The notes: generated by a model from the sequence alone, not told the origin. Positions 9,232 to 16,770 are shown, counted from the stretch's first letter. The stretch is DNA of 21,048 nt from Dongia_B sp035539215 (GCA_035539215.1 DATLIX010000037.1:1-21048); one strand, 5' to 3'. A program made the numbers and translations.

Positions 9232-9468
9232 TCAGGCGACGACGTTCAACAGCGACTTCGTCATCTCGTCGGCAGTTTTGACAACCGCGACATTGGCCTT
9301 GAAGGAATTGGCCTCGGTGCTGAGATCGACCATGTCCTTGGGATCGAGCGAACCGGAGGCAATATTCTGCGCCGTGCTGTCCAGCTGCTGCTGCACGCGC
9401 TTCAAACCGTTGACCGCGGTATTCGTGGCGTTGGTGACACTGGCATTGGTCGCCGGCGAAATATCCAT
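9232..9468 (-). CDS. Small protein resembling the C-terminus of flagellar rod/hook proteins
   Basis: This 78-residue protein starts MDISPATNASVTNATNTAVNG and ends KDMVDLSTEANSFKANVAVV followed by KTADEMTKSLLNVVA. The second half closely follows the conserved C-terminal helix of axial flagellar proteins such as FlgC, FlgE and FlgG (D/E-M-V-x-L-x-x-x-x-x-S/A-x-x-A-N-x-x-V-x-x-T-x-D-E-M-x-x-x-L-L). The N-terminal half (INxxxxGLKRVQQQLDSTAQNIA) also has the feel of the axial coiled-coil start. The large central domain of normal rod/hook proteins is absent, so it is a minimal form that could pack on the flagellar axis or act as a regulator. I chose the ATG at 9466-9468 because GGAGGA lies just upstream; a longer frame to 9513 adds unlikely residues. 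Confidence 0.75.
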   Translation of the reverse strand: MDISPATNASVTNATNTAVNGLKRVQQQLDSTAQNIASGSLDPKDMVDLSTEANSFKANVAVVKTADEMTKSLLNVVA

Positions 9469-9800
9469 TCTGCTCCTCCACCAGCCAAACGAGGCCAGCT
9501 TATGCTCAGCCACCCCGAGTCTCTGGGCGGCCAGACCTGATAAATCGACCTTAACCTATCTTGAAAGTATTAACAAACAGTTGATCAACCGGACGCTGCA
9601 TAGTCCGGTCCCGACGGCAGCTTGCCCCGGGGAGACCAGCGGGAAAGACCAAAGGAGTCGGTTCAGCGTCAAAAATCGGCGCTTTCTTGCCTTGTAGCGG
9701 CAATCATTACCACTTAGGTTCTGCGATATCGCATTGCACAAGAACGCCGGCGATCGCCGGTCCGGGAGCGACCCACCATCCCCGCCCGCGCCCCGATCAT
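9469..9800. other. Divergent intergenic region with palindromes, no gene seen
   Basis: These 332 bases separate the start of the small rod/hook-like gene (-) from the start of the CoA-ester lyase gene (+) and must hold promoters for both. An AT-rich patch spans about 9541-9590 and includes the palindrome GTTGATCAAC (9580-9589). Nearer the lyase gene are TTGCC/GGCAA arms (9687-9691 and 9699-9703) and two strong palindromes, TGCGATATCGCA (9722-9733) and CCGGCGATCGCCGG (9747-9760). No clear -35/-10 pair is visible. Confidence 0.6.
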
Positions 9801-10733
9801 ATGAACAGAGCCGCCATGACCCCGCCATCTGCCTCCGCTCGTCCCATTTCCATCCGTCCGCGCCGCTCCGTGCTCTATCTGCCCGGCAGCAATGCCCGGG
9901 CGCTGGAGAAGGCGCGCGAGCTGCCGGCCGACGCGCTTATCCTCGACCTGGAGGATGCGGTGGCGCCCGAGGCGAAGGAATCCGCCCGGCAGATGATTGC
10001 CGAGGCGGTCCGGGCCGGCGGGTTCGGCCATCGTGAAGTTGTGGTCCGCGTCAACGGCCTGGATACGCCCTGGGGCCTCGCCGACGTCCTGGCGATGGCC
10101 CGCATCGGTGCGGATGCCCTGCTGTTTCCCAAGATCCAGTCGCCGGACGATGTGCGCGCCGCCGTCGCTGCCCTGGACCGGGCCGGCGCCCCGGGATCGC
10201 TGCCGGTCTGGATCATGGCGGAGACGCCGCGCTGCATCCTCGATATCGACGCCATCGCCAGCGCCAGCCATCGCCTGGCCTGCATCGTCGCCGGCACCTC
10301 GGATCTGACCCGCGAATTGCGCGCCCGCCATACCGCCAGCCGCGACAGCGTCTACACCGCCCTCTCCCTGATCGTGCTGGCCGCCAGGGCGCACGGGCTG
10401 GATGTGCTGGACGGCGTGCATCTCGACCTCGGCGACGAAGCGGGATTTGCTTTCACCTGCGAACAGGGCCGCAATATGGGTTTCGACGGCAGGACGCTGA
10501 TCCACCCGAAACAGATCGACCTCGCCAACCGCGCCTTTGCCCCGACCGGCAAGGAGCTGGATCTCGCCCGCAAGGTGGTTGCCGCCTGGCAGGAGGCACG
10601 CGCCGCCGGCAAGGGCATCTGCGTCGTCGATAATCGCCTGATCGAAAAGCTGCATGTCGAGGAATTCGAGCGCCTGCTGATGCTCGACGATGCCATCGCG
10701 AAACGCGGCGCCAAATCGGCCGCCGCCGCCTGA
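9801..10733 (+). CDS. HpcH/HpaI aldolase / citrate lyase beta-like (CitE-type) CoA-ester lyase
   Basis: This 310-residue protein is a member of the CitE-like TIM-barrel family, which cleaves or forms malyl-CoA, citramalyl-CoA or related thioesters. Visible family blocks are RRSVLYLPGSNARALEKA (21-38), LILDLEDAVAPEAKE (47-60), VVVRVNG with Arg83, MAETP with metal ligand Glu141, GTSDLTRELR with metal ligand Asp168, and QGRNMGFDGRTLIHPKQI (222-239), which closes over the CoA site. The protein is monomer-sized and there is no citF or citD beside it, so it is not a subunit of true citrate lyase. The ATG at 9801 or 9816 could be the start; the second has a slightly better ribosome site. The stop TGA begins an 18-bp tandem repeat. 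Malyl-CoA lyase or citramalyl-CoA lyase is most likely; the substrate is not certain. Confidence 0.92.
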   Translation: MNRAAMTPPSASARPISIRPRRSVLYLPGSNARALEKARELPADALILDLEDAVAPEAKESARQMIAEAVRAGGFGHREVVVRVNGLDTPWGLADVLAMARIGADALLFPKIQSPDDVRAAVAALDRAGAPGSLPVWIMAETPRCILDIDAIASASHRLACIVAGTSDLTRELRARHTASRDSVYTALSLIVLAARAHGLDVLDGVHLDLGDEAGFAFTCEQGRNMGFDGRTLIHPKQIDLANRAFAPTGKELDLARKVVAAWQEARAAGKGICVVDNRLIEKLHVEEFERLLMLDDAIAKRGAKSAAAA

Positions 10734-10801
10734 GCTTCGGCGAGCGCCTGAGCTTCGGCGAGCGCCTGAATTTCGGCGAGCGCCTGAATTTCGGCAACCG
10801 C
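10730..10801. repeat. Four copies of an 18-bp tandem repeat starting at a stop codon
   Basis: The unit CTGAGCTTCGGCGAGCGC occurs at 10730-10747 and 10748-10765, then as CTGAATTTCGGCGAGCGC at 10766-10783 and a more diverged copy, CTGAATTTCGGCAACCGC, at 10784-10801. The TGA that ends the CoA-ester lyase gene is inside the first unit, so the same in-frame TGA recurs every six codons (10731, 10749, 10767, 10785). Confidence 0.95.
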
Positions 10802-10847
10802 CCGGCCTGCCCCGCTTGACTAGCTGTTCCTTGGATGGGCTGCGCGG

Positions 10848-12095
10848 CTACTGGCTGAGCGTGCAATAGGCCTGTTTCGATTGCAGATCGCCGCAGATCT
10901 GCCGCAGCTTTTCCGGCGCGACGCCGGTGGCGAACAATCTGACGGTCGGTTCGTTGCCTGCCGCGACATAAAGCGGCTTCAACGCGGTCAGCTCGGGATA
11001 GGTGCCGTGCAGGGCCTTCCAGCCCTCCGCCGCTGCATCGATACCCGAATAGCTTGCCAGCTGAATCGCCGTGCCGGCCTTCGGATTGGTTGCGACGGGA
11101 AGCGTCGGCGCGGATTTCACCGCCGCCGGCGTGGCCTGCACGGAAGCCGCCCCTGCCGGTTTCTCCGTGGATTGCGCCACCGGTTTGACAGCGGGCTTGA
11201 CGGCCGGCTTCGCCGCGATGGCATTCGTCTTCGGCTTATTCGGCTTGAGGCCGCTGACATCGCTCGCCAGCAATTGCGTGGCCGGTATCGCCGCCTTCTG
11301 CGCAGCGGCGGCCGTTTTCGCAGGCGCCTTGGCAGACGGCTTATCGGCCCGCTTTGCCTCGGCGACCGCCAGCTTGGCCGGCTTCGGCGCGGTCTTCGAC
11401 GAAACCGTGCTTGCCGCCGCCGGTTTGCGCGCGGCGATCGGCTTGCCGGCCTGCGGCTTCGCTTTCGGCGCGCTTGGACGCGGCGCCGCCTTCGAGGCTG
11501 GTTTATGCGCCGGCGCAGCCGCTGCCGGCACGCCGTTCGTTGCAATCGTCGCCTGGCGGTAGGCCACCTGCTCGCCCCGTTCCAGCAGATAGAGCGCCTC
11601 GGGTCGCCGCACCATCAGCACGGGCGCATCGCCCAGCGAGGCGTTGCCCTGCTGCCGCTGCGCCGGCTGCAGCGATTTGCCCGGCAGGAGCAGCAGGGTG
11701 GCGAAGGGCTGACCGGCGCAGCTCACCTGCAATTGCTCCAACATGCCCGAGACGCCTTTGATGCCGAGCGCATCACCCTTGACCTGCTCCCGGTTGAAGC
11801 GCGGCGAGAAGCAACGCCGCCCGTTGACGTCGCTTGCTTCCGCCGCCTTCAGAACGATCACCGTACCGATATGTGGGTCGGCGACGCTGCCTTGCGCGGA
11901 TGCGGCGGGAAAAGCGCCGGTCACGAACCAGGCACCGCTGAACTGCTTCGGCACAGGCGTCGCCTCGGGTTTCGCCGCCTCGGGTTTCGCCGCCGGGGGG
12001 ATCGCTGACGCATCGTCGTCGGCCATCGACGGCGTGGCGCCGGCCAGCAGCGCGGCCAGGACAAGCGAAGAGACGATATGCCGCCAGTCAAGCAT
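10848..12095 (-). CDS. Exported SPOR-domain protein with long Ala/Lys/Pro-rich linker
   Basis: This 415-residue protein has a Sec signal peptide (residues 1-25, cut near SMA/DD), a small folded region at about 50-185 with Cys95 and Cys126, a long Ala/Lys/Pro-rich linker (about 190-335), and a C-terminal SPOR-like domain (about 341-415) beginning AIQLASYSGIDAAAEGWKAL. SPOR domains bind denuded peptidoglycan glycan strands, often at division sites. The basic linker would span the periplasm. Cys401 and Cys411 lie in the SPOR part and may form a disulfide. The linker has small in-frame duplications, including a perfect 15-bp one at 11961-11990. Its ATG lies 11 bases after the carbonic anhydrase gene, with AGGA overlapping that gene's stop, so the two form an operon. 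The middle domain is not one I can name. Confidence 0.85.
   Translation of the reverse strand: MLDWRHIVSSLVLAALLAGATPSMADDDASAIPPAAKPEAAKPEATPVPKQFSGAWFVTGAFPAASAQGSVADPHIGTVIVLKAAEASDVNGRRCFSPRFNREQVKGDALGIKGVSGMLEQLQVSCAGQPFATLLLLPGKSLQPAQRQQGNASLGDAPVLMVRRPEALYLLERGEQVAYRQATIATNGVPAAAAPAHKPASKAAPRPSAPKAKPQAGKPIAARKPAAASTVSSKTAPKPAKLAVAEAKRADKPSAKAPAKTAAAAQKAAIPATQLLASDVSGLKPNKPKTNAIAAKPAVKPAVKPVAQSTEKPAGAASVQATPAAVKSAPTLPVATNPKAGTAIQLASYSGIDAAAEGWKALHGTYPELTALKPLYVAAGNEPTVRLFATGVAPEKLRQICGDLQSKQAYCTLSQ
11961..11990. repeat. Perfect 15-bp in-frame tandem duplication in the SPOR-protein gene
   Basis: CGCCTCGGGTTTCGC occurs at 11961-11975 and again at 11976-11990. On the coding strand this duplicates five codons and gives the AAKPEAAKPEA stretch after the signal peptide. 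Confidence 0.9.
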
Positions 12096-12106
12096 CCGGC
12101 TTCATC

Positions 12107-12913
12107 CTAGAAAAAGTCGAGCGTCACGTTGCGATCGGCCAGAGGCTGCAACGGTCGGGCATTCATGGGAAAGAGGCGGGCAAAACTCTTGATCTGCCCG
12201 ATCCCGGCCTCGATGGGATCGCGAAAGACGATCCAATCGACGATCTCGCTGCAAGGCGGGGTCGTCAGCGAGCCGGGATAGCGATAGGTCACGGCGGCAG
12301 TCGGCAGCCACGCCGCGAGATCGATTGGACCGGAGAGCGGCACCTTGCCCCGCTCTTTCGGCATATGCGCGACAATCCGGCCCAGCAGGTCATTGGCGCG
12401 GCCGGGCCGCAGCATGATGCCGAGCACCGCCAAGCCGTCGCCGCTGGCCGCCTTGTGGACCAGATGCACTTCCAGTGGCCAGCGTTTGCCGGCCAGGGCA
12501 TGTTCGCTGGGATGGTGGAAGTGAAACTGGAGGAAGTTGAACCGCCGGCCGCCCAGCGTCAGCCCGCTGCCGGCGGCATCGGCCTCCGGATCGACCTGGA
12601 TGGTATGGCCATTATTGCTGACCTTGGCGGCGAAAGGGTGCCAGTCGAAAACAAGATCGTCGCTGCCGCCGAGATGGGCGGTGGCAAGATCGATCGGCGA
12701 TTGCCGCCTGCCGCTGCCGCAAGCCTGATATCCCGGCGCGAGATGACCCCATCGGGCCGGCCCCTCGGCGCCTTCGTAACTCCAATGGGGCGGATGCGAC
12801 GTATCGGCCGACCTTGCGATGCCCGGCCAGACAGCAGCACCTGCCGCGCCCGCCAAGCCGGCGCCGAGCCTCTGCAAAATCCACCGTCGCGTCGTTGCCT
12901 GATCCGTCATCAT
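12107..12913 (-). CDS. cah: Alpha-type carbonic anhydrase, Tat-exported
   Basis: This 268-residue alpha-carbonic anhydrase interconverts carbon dioxide and bicarbonate in the periplasm. The three zinc ligands are clear: His131 and His133 in QFHFHHPSEH and His150 in EVHLVH. Other family marks are QSPIDL (71-76), NGHTIQV (101-107) and YPGSLTTPPCSE (212-223), with the Cys65/Cys221 pair expected to form the usual bacterial disulfide. The N-terminus TRRWILQRL followed by a weakly hydrophobic Ala/Gly stretch and ARSA fits a twin-arginine signal, meaning export of the folded zinc enzyme. Two adjacent ATG codons (12913 and 12910) both could be the start. The SPOR-protein gene follows after 11 bases on the same strand. 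The symbol is the common generic one. Confidence 0.95.
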   Translation of the reverse strand: MMTDQATTRRWILQRLGAGLAGAAGAAVWPGIARSADTSHPPHWSYEGAEGPARWGHLAPGYQACGSGRRQSPIDLATAHLGGSDDLVFDWHPFAAKVSNNGHTIQVDPEADAAGSGLTLGGRRFNFLQFHFHHPSEHALAGKRWPLEVHLVHKAASGDGLAVLGIMLRPGRANDLLGRIVAHMPKERGKVPLSGPIDLAAWLPTAAVTYRYPGSLTTPPCSEIVDWIVFRDPIEAGIGQIKSFARLFPMNARPLQPLADRNVTLDFF

Positions 12914-12966
12914 CCCTACTGCACAGTCGATGGCGAGATTCCAGCCTAATCAGGCAATCTTTAAGG

Positions 12967-12983
12967 GACCGTGAACGACGGTC
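12967..12983. terminator. Stem-loop upstream of the carbonic anhydrase gene
   Basis: GACCGT (12967-12972) pairs with ACGGTC (12978-12983) around a five-base loop. Read on the - strand it is followed by CCCTTAAAGATT, so it may end transcripts coming from the glutamine amidotransferase gene before the carbonic anhydrase operon begins. Confidence 0.4.
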
Positions 12984-13031
12984 GCCGGCGGGGCGAACCG
13001 GCCGGTGCGCAGTAGCTTGGTGTGGGAAATG

Positions 13032-13048
13032 GCGCGTCGTCGACGCGC
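13032..13048 (-). terminator. Terminator-like hairpin after the glutamine amidotransferase gene
   Basis: GCGCGTC (13032-13038) and GACGCGC (13042-13048) form a perfect seven-pair stem with a three-base loop, 25 bases past the amidotransferase stop. On the - strand it is followed by CATTTCCC, a weak pyrimidine run. Confidence 0.45.
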
Positions 13049-13073
13049 TGCGACCCGGTCAGGTTGCGACCGG

Positions 13074-13811
13074 TCAGGCAGCCGCGTCGCGGCGCTGCCG
13101 GACGAGGCCGATCCAGCGCTGGGTCACGGTGCGGCAGAATTCGGTCGCCGCCCGGCCGTGCCGGCCGAGTTCGTCGCGGGCCTGTGCCAGCTTCCGGTTG
13201 CCGGCCGCCTCGCCAAAGCGCTGGACGATGATATGGCCGAATTTGTTGATCCAGGTATCGGCGAGCTCTTCCGACACTTCGAAATGGCACTGGAATCCGT
13301 AAGTCGTCTCGCCGTAGCGGAAGGCCTGATTGGTGCAGGTCGAGCCGGTCATCAGCCGGATGCCGGCCGCCGGCAGGCCGAAGGTATCTTCGTGCCATTG
13401 CATGATGCGCTGGCCGGGCTGCAATCCCGCCAGCAGCTTGTCCTGCCGGCCTTCCGGGGTAATTTCGATCGGCAGATAGCCGTACTCGAATTCGTCGTTG
13501 CGCCGCACCGTGGCGCCGAAGGCACGGGCCAGCAATTGTCCGCCGAGGCACAGGCCGAGCATCGGCTTCGACTGCACATGGAATTCCCGCAGCAGGTCCA
13601 GCATCGGCACAAAGCGAGGATAATTGGCATCGTCGCCGGCATGTTGCGGCCCGCCCAGAATGACCGCCGCATCGTAATCGTCCGGCGAAGCCGGCAGGGC
13701 GTCGCCGGAATGCGGCAGGACCGTCGTCAACCGTCCCCCCGCGGCGGCGATATGCTCACCCACCAGCGAGATCGGCGACGAGGCGTCGTTTTGGATGACC
13801 AGAACCTGCAT
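13074..13811 (-). CDS. Class I glutamine amidotransferase domain protein
   Basis: This 245-residue, single-domain class I (triad) glutamine amidotransferase would release ammonia from glutamine or act as a gamma-glutamyl peptidase. The nucleophile Cys88 is in GLCLGGQLLA and the catalytic pair His176 and Glu178 in FQCHFEVS, so the active site is complete. The N-terminus MQVLVIQND and the block VILGGPQHAGDDANYP (50-65) are typical of stand-alone GMP-synthase-like amidotransferases (YfeJ-type), which lack a fused synthetase domain. I chose the ATG at 13809-13811 from family N-termini; the frame opens to 13916 but the extra residues are basic and unlikely. The upstream neighbour on the same strand is an ATP-grasp gene 176 bases away, a possible partner, though no link is shown. 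Confidence 0.9.
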   Translation of the reverse strand: MQVLVIQNDASSPISLVGEHIAAAGGRLTTVLPHSGDALPASPDDYDAAVILGGPQHAGDDANYPRFVPMLDLLREFHVQSKPMLGLCLGGQLLARAFGATVRRNDEFEYGYLPIEITPEGRQDKLLAGLQPGQRIMQWHEDTFGLPAAGIRLMTGSTCTNQAFRYGETTYGFQCHFEVSEELADTWINKFGHIIVQRFGEAAGNRKLAQARDELGRHGRAATEFCRTVTQRWIGLVRQRRDAAA

Positions 13812-13987
13812 TACTGTCGTGCCCCGCATTCCTGTTGACGCCAACTTCGGCCGCCATATCGGCTTCCGGACCGAACGCCCCGATTGCCTTCGGGGTCGCC
13901 GGCAATGACCGGGCACAGATGATGGCGAAGGCCGGACACGGTTTCAACCTTCGGTGGCGCAAGGCAGGTCTTCGAAATAGCGGTGGG

Positions 13988-15331
13988 TCAGGCCGGCGAG
14001 CGGGTCCCGGTCTGCGGCGGCCAGTTGAACCCCGCCTTATTGCCAAGACGCGCCAGATGCTGGCTGAGCAGCGGCGCCAGGGGCGATTCGCCGATCATCT
14101 GCCGGTGCACGCGCTGCAGGAAATGGGTGTCGGGATAGGCGTTGCCCTCGATGATGACGGCGCCCTCCGCCGTCAAGGCGATGTCCCAGCCGATCACCGT
14201 CCGGTCGACGAGCACGCGATGGCCGGCTTCGGCCAAGGCGGCGATTTGCGGCCATTGCGCGATGACACGTCCGGCAACGGGCGCACCGGTCTCGGGATGA
14301 CGATCCCACCAAGCGTCAGGGGCGAAATGATGATCGTCGCAGAGCTGACCCAACCGGCCGGTGGCCAGATCGACCCGGGCGGCATATTCCACGCTCTGTG
14401 ACCAGCTGGGTTCCAGCTTGCCGAGGATGCGCAGCATGGCATGGGTGATGTGGGGCCGCTGCCGATCGTCGAGACAGGTGAAGACCCGGAACACCATCAG
14501 CGAATCCCGCGCCATATCGGCGATGTCCGGATGATTGGCCAGTTTCGGCTGCACCAGCAACGGTTCGCGCATCGAACGGCTGGTGATGTGGTGAATGACC
14601 TCCGCCCGGCTCAACTCCCGCCCATGCTTGCTGCGGTAGAAATCCCCGCCGAGCCAGGTGAACCAGTCGACGCCGCGCGCCCCCCGGGCCTGGACCGGCT
14701 TGATGAAGATGTCGCGGTCCAAACTGCGGTAATCCGTCTCTTCATCACCGTGGGACAGGAACGACCAATTGCCGTCGCTCACCACGCCGATGATGTCCGC
14801 CACCGGCAGCCCGGCTGCTTGGCAATGCATCGTGAAAGCATGCTTGTTGCCGAGACTGACCCGGCGGCCGTGGATTTTCGGCTGCAGCCAGTGCAACTGC
14901 TTCATCAGCCCGTTCTTGATTTCATCGCGGCCGACATAGTCGTCGCCGGCGGCGATGCCATGCGGCAACTCATAAAGCTGCGATGAATAATAGATCGACG
15001 GATCGGTGCGATAGCGGCGCATGAGCAGCCACTGCGCCGCCACTTGCTGCGAGAGCGTTATGCCGCGCTGACGATAGACCGCATGCCAATCGCGCAAGGT
15101 GAAGAAAGCCAGCCGCAGGGAATAATAGAAGGGAATGAAAACGTGCTGGCCGACACCGCTGGCCGGGTCGAGCAGGTTCCTCGGCCGCAAGCACGTGCGG
15201 CGATACACCTCCCGGCACCAAGCGCCGAGACCGCGCGGCTTCGGCGCGGCCGACGCTTCCGTTGCAAATCTGGCACGCCCGGACGATGGAGCTGCGACCG
15301 GTTGGGATGTGCGGGATAGAGCTTTAGCCAT
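13988..15331 (-). CDS. Sugar-transfer-associated ATP-grasp family protein
   Basis: This 447-residue protein matches the ATP-grasp family often found with sugar transferases in polysaccharide loci. Visible marks are the region DRDIFIKPVQARGARGVDWF (the ATP-binding lysine strand), the glycine-rich turn, and the C-terminal metal/ATP block VIIEGNAYPDTHFLQ, with EGN at 395-397. ATP-grasp enzymes join a carboxylate to an amine or thiol through an acyl-phosphate; the real substrates of this branch are unknown. The N-terminal ~40 residues are Ala/Ser/Pro/Arg-rich. The frame continues to a TTG at 15349, but the ATG at 15329-15331 has GGA nine bases upstream, so I prefer it. No glycosyltransferase or capsule gene lies beside it here, which is unusual for the family. 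Confidence 0.85.
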   Translation of the reverse strand: MAKALSRTSQPVAAPSSGRARFATEASAAPKPRGLGAWCREVYRRTCLRPRNLLDPASGVGQHVFIPFYYSLRLAFFTLRDWHAVYRQRGITLSQQVAAQWLLMRRYRTDPSIYYSSQLYELPHGIAAGDDYVGRDEIKNGLMKQLHWLQPKIHGRRVSLGNKHAFTMHCQAAGLPVADIIGVVSDGNWSFLSHGDEETDYRSLDRDIFIKPVQARGARGVDWFTWLGGDFYRSKHGRELSRAEVIHHITSRSMREPLLVQPKLANHPDIADMARDSLMVFRVFTCLDDRQRPHITHAMLRILGKLEPSWSQSVEYAARVDLATGRLGQLCDDHHFAPDAWWDRHPETGAPVAGRVIAQWPQIAALAEAGHRVLVDRTVIGWDIALTAEGAVIIEGNAYPDTHFLQRVHRQMIGESPLAPLLSQHLARLGNKAGFNWPPQTGTRSPA

Positions 15332-15369
15332 AGCGGGTATTCCAAGCAAAAGGTCGCGGATCTAGTCGC

Positions 15370-15400
15370 CATTTGATTCAAATGTCGGATGCATCATGCA
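15370..15400. promoter_or_regulatory. Two palindromes upstream of the ATP-grasp gene
   Basis: CATTTGATTCAAATG (15370-15384) has two perfect seven-base arms around a central T, and TGCATCATGCA (15390-15400) has five-base arms around a central C. They lie 39-69 bases before the ATP-grasp start, where a dimeric regulator could bind. No promoter pair is clear around them. Confidence 0.4.
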
Positions 15401-15558
15401 AGGAGAAGCTAACGTCGTGCTGTCGGAACGATGAAATTTACGGGGCAATCCTCGGCTGCGGCGATAGGTCCCGCGGCAATTAGGAACGACATCTTCTCGC
15501 CACGAGGATCGCCCGTCGGGCGCGGCGGCATGACGCATGCCGAGCGCCGGATATCCTT

Positions 15559-16770
15559 TCAACGACCTGTCAGCAGACATTCCGCCGGCAGCGTGACGAT
15601 TGCCGTCGTGCCCTCGCCCGGGACGCTTTCGAGTTCCAGGCTGCCGCCGTGGCGCTCCATCAGCAGACGGCTCAGCGACAGGCCGAGCCCGGTGCCGGCG
15701 GTGGTGCGGTTGAGGGTATTCGATACCTGCACGAAAGGCATGAAGATCCGCTCCAGGTCCTCGGGCGCAATGCCGATACCGCGATCGATCACGCGGATCG
15801 TCAGCTGATTGGCCAGATCGACATGCGCCGTGATATTGACCTTCTCGCCCGCCGGCGAAAACTTGATGGCATTGGAGAGCAGGTTGATGAGGACCTGCCG
15901 TAGCCGCCGCTCGTCGCCGCTGATCATCACCTCGGGAATTTCCGCAGCCTCGATCTCGACGCCGTAATTGCTGGCCTGGCCCGAGGCGATGCGGCTGGCC
16001 GCCATGACCAGTCGCGGCACGGCGATCGGCTCCATGACGATCTCCATGCGATCGGCTTCCAGCTTCGAATAATCGAGGATGTCGTTGATCAGTGCCAGCA
16101 GATGCTGGCCGCTGCTGCGGATATCGGTGAGATATTCGCCCAGGCGCTCCGGCATGCGATTGGCCGAGGCATCGATCAGAAGCAATTCGGAAAAGCCGAT
16201 GATGGCATTCAGCGGCGTCCGCAGCTCATGGCTCATGGTTGCCAGAAACTGCGATTTCGCCTTGTTGGCGGACGCCGCATGGCGCCGCGCGGCCTCCAAT
16301 TCGGTGGCATGAAGATTGGCTTCCTCGACGGTGCGCTCCAGCAGCAGCATCATGGTGCCGATGGCGGCGTAGCGGCCGTTTTCGGTGATCACGAAACCGG
16401 TGCCGATGGCTTCCGGGTAGTCGAAGGCGATCATCGCCTTGATGCGATCGATGGTCGTTGAAACATCGACCGCAAGTGGACGCGTATTGACCAGAGGCCC
16501 GATCGGGCGGCGGTTATAGACGTCGTACCAGAGCGGCTGGGAAAACTGGAACAGCAGGCGATCGCGCTCGATGATGCCAAGCAGCGCGCCATCGCGGCCG
16601 AGCACGGCGAAGATCGGCAGCGACGGATTGGCGGAGAACAGATCCAGGACTTCGCCGCCCGTCATCTCGGGCGTGATCGACGGCGCCACCATGGCAACAT
16701 CGTTGGCGGTATAATGGGCAACGCCGATCTCCGCCAGGGGCGGCTCGATTCGCGGCGCCGGCTCGGACAT
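15559..16770 (-). CDS. Soluble sensor histidine kinase with N-terminal CBS pair
   Basis: This 403-residue protein has a CBS-domain pair (about 25-145), a coiled-coil linker (about 145-170, VEEANLHATELEAARRHAA), a HisKA domain with the phospho-acceptor His181 in SHELRTP, and a HATPase domain with N-box NLLSNAIKFS (about 296-305), G1 DRGIGI (329-334) and G2 GTGLGLSLSRLL (359-370). No membrane helix is visible, so it acts in the cytosol; CBS pairs usually bind adenine nucleotides, so an energy-state signal is plausible. No response regulator gene is adjacent. The frame is open to 17148, with an ATG at 17040 preceded by GGGAG, but the added residues use many low-GC third positions and look non-coding. 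The ATG at 16768-16770 has GAGG eight bases upstream and fits the domain start. Confidence 0.88.
   Translation of the reverse strand: MSEPAPRIEPPLAEIGVAHYTANDVAMVAPSITPEMTGGEVLDLFSANPSLPIFAVLGRDGALLGIIERDRLLFQFSQPLWYDVYNRRPIGPLVNTRPLAVDVSTTIDRIKAMIAFDYPEAIGTGFVITENGRYAAIGTMMLLLERTVEEANLHATELEAARRHAASANKAKSQFLATMSHELRTPLNAIIGFSELLLIDASANRMPERLGEYLTDIRSSGQHLLALINDILDYSKLEADRMEIVMEPIAVPRLVMAASRIASGQASNYGVEIEAAEIPEVMISGDERRLRQVLINLLSNAIKFSPAGEKVNITAHVDLANQLTIRVIDRGIGIAPEDLERIFMPFVQVSNTLNRTTAGTGLGLSLSRLLMERHGGSLELESVPGEGTTAIVTLPAECLLTGR

Noticed and set aside
10730..10801. CRISPR array
   Set aside because: The units are directly adjacent without spacers and only 18 bp long; no cas genes are present.
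10881..12008. Open frame of 375 codons opposite the SPOR-protein gene
   Set aside because: The Arg/Gly/Leu-rich product is the reverse reading of the Ala/Lys/Pro-rich linker; the SPOR gene has signal peptide, domain and ribosome site.
15431..15808. 125-codon frame on the + strand after AAGGAGAA
   Set aside because: Most of it is antisense to the histidine kinase and the product is Ser/Arg/Pro-rich with no family pattern; the ribosome-like site is too far from the ATG.
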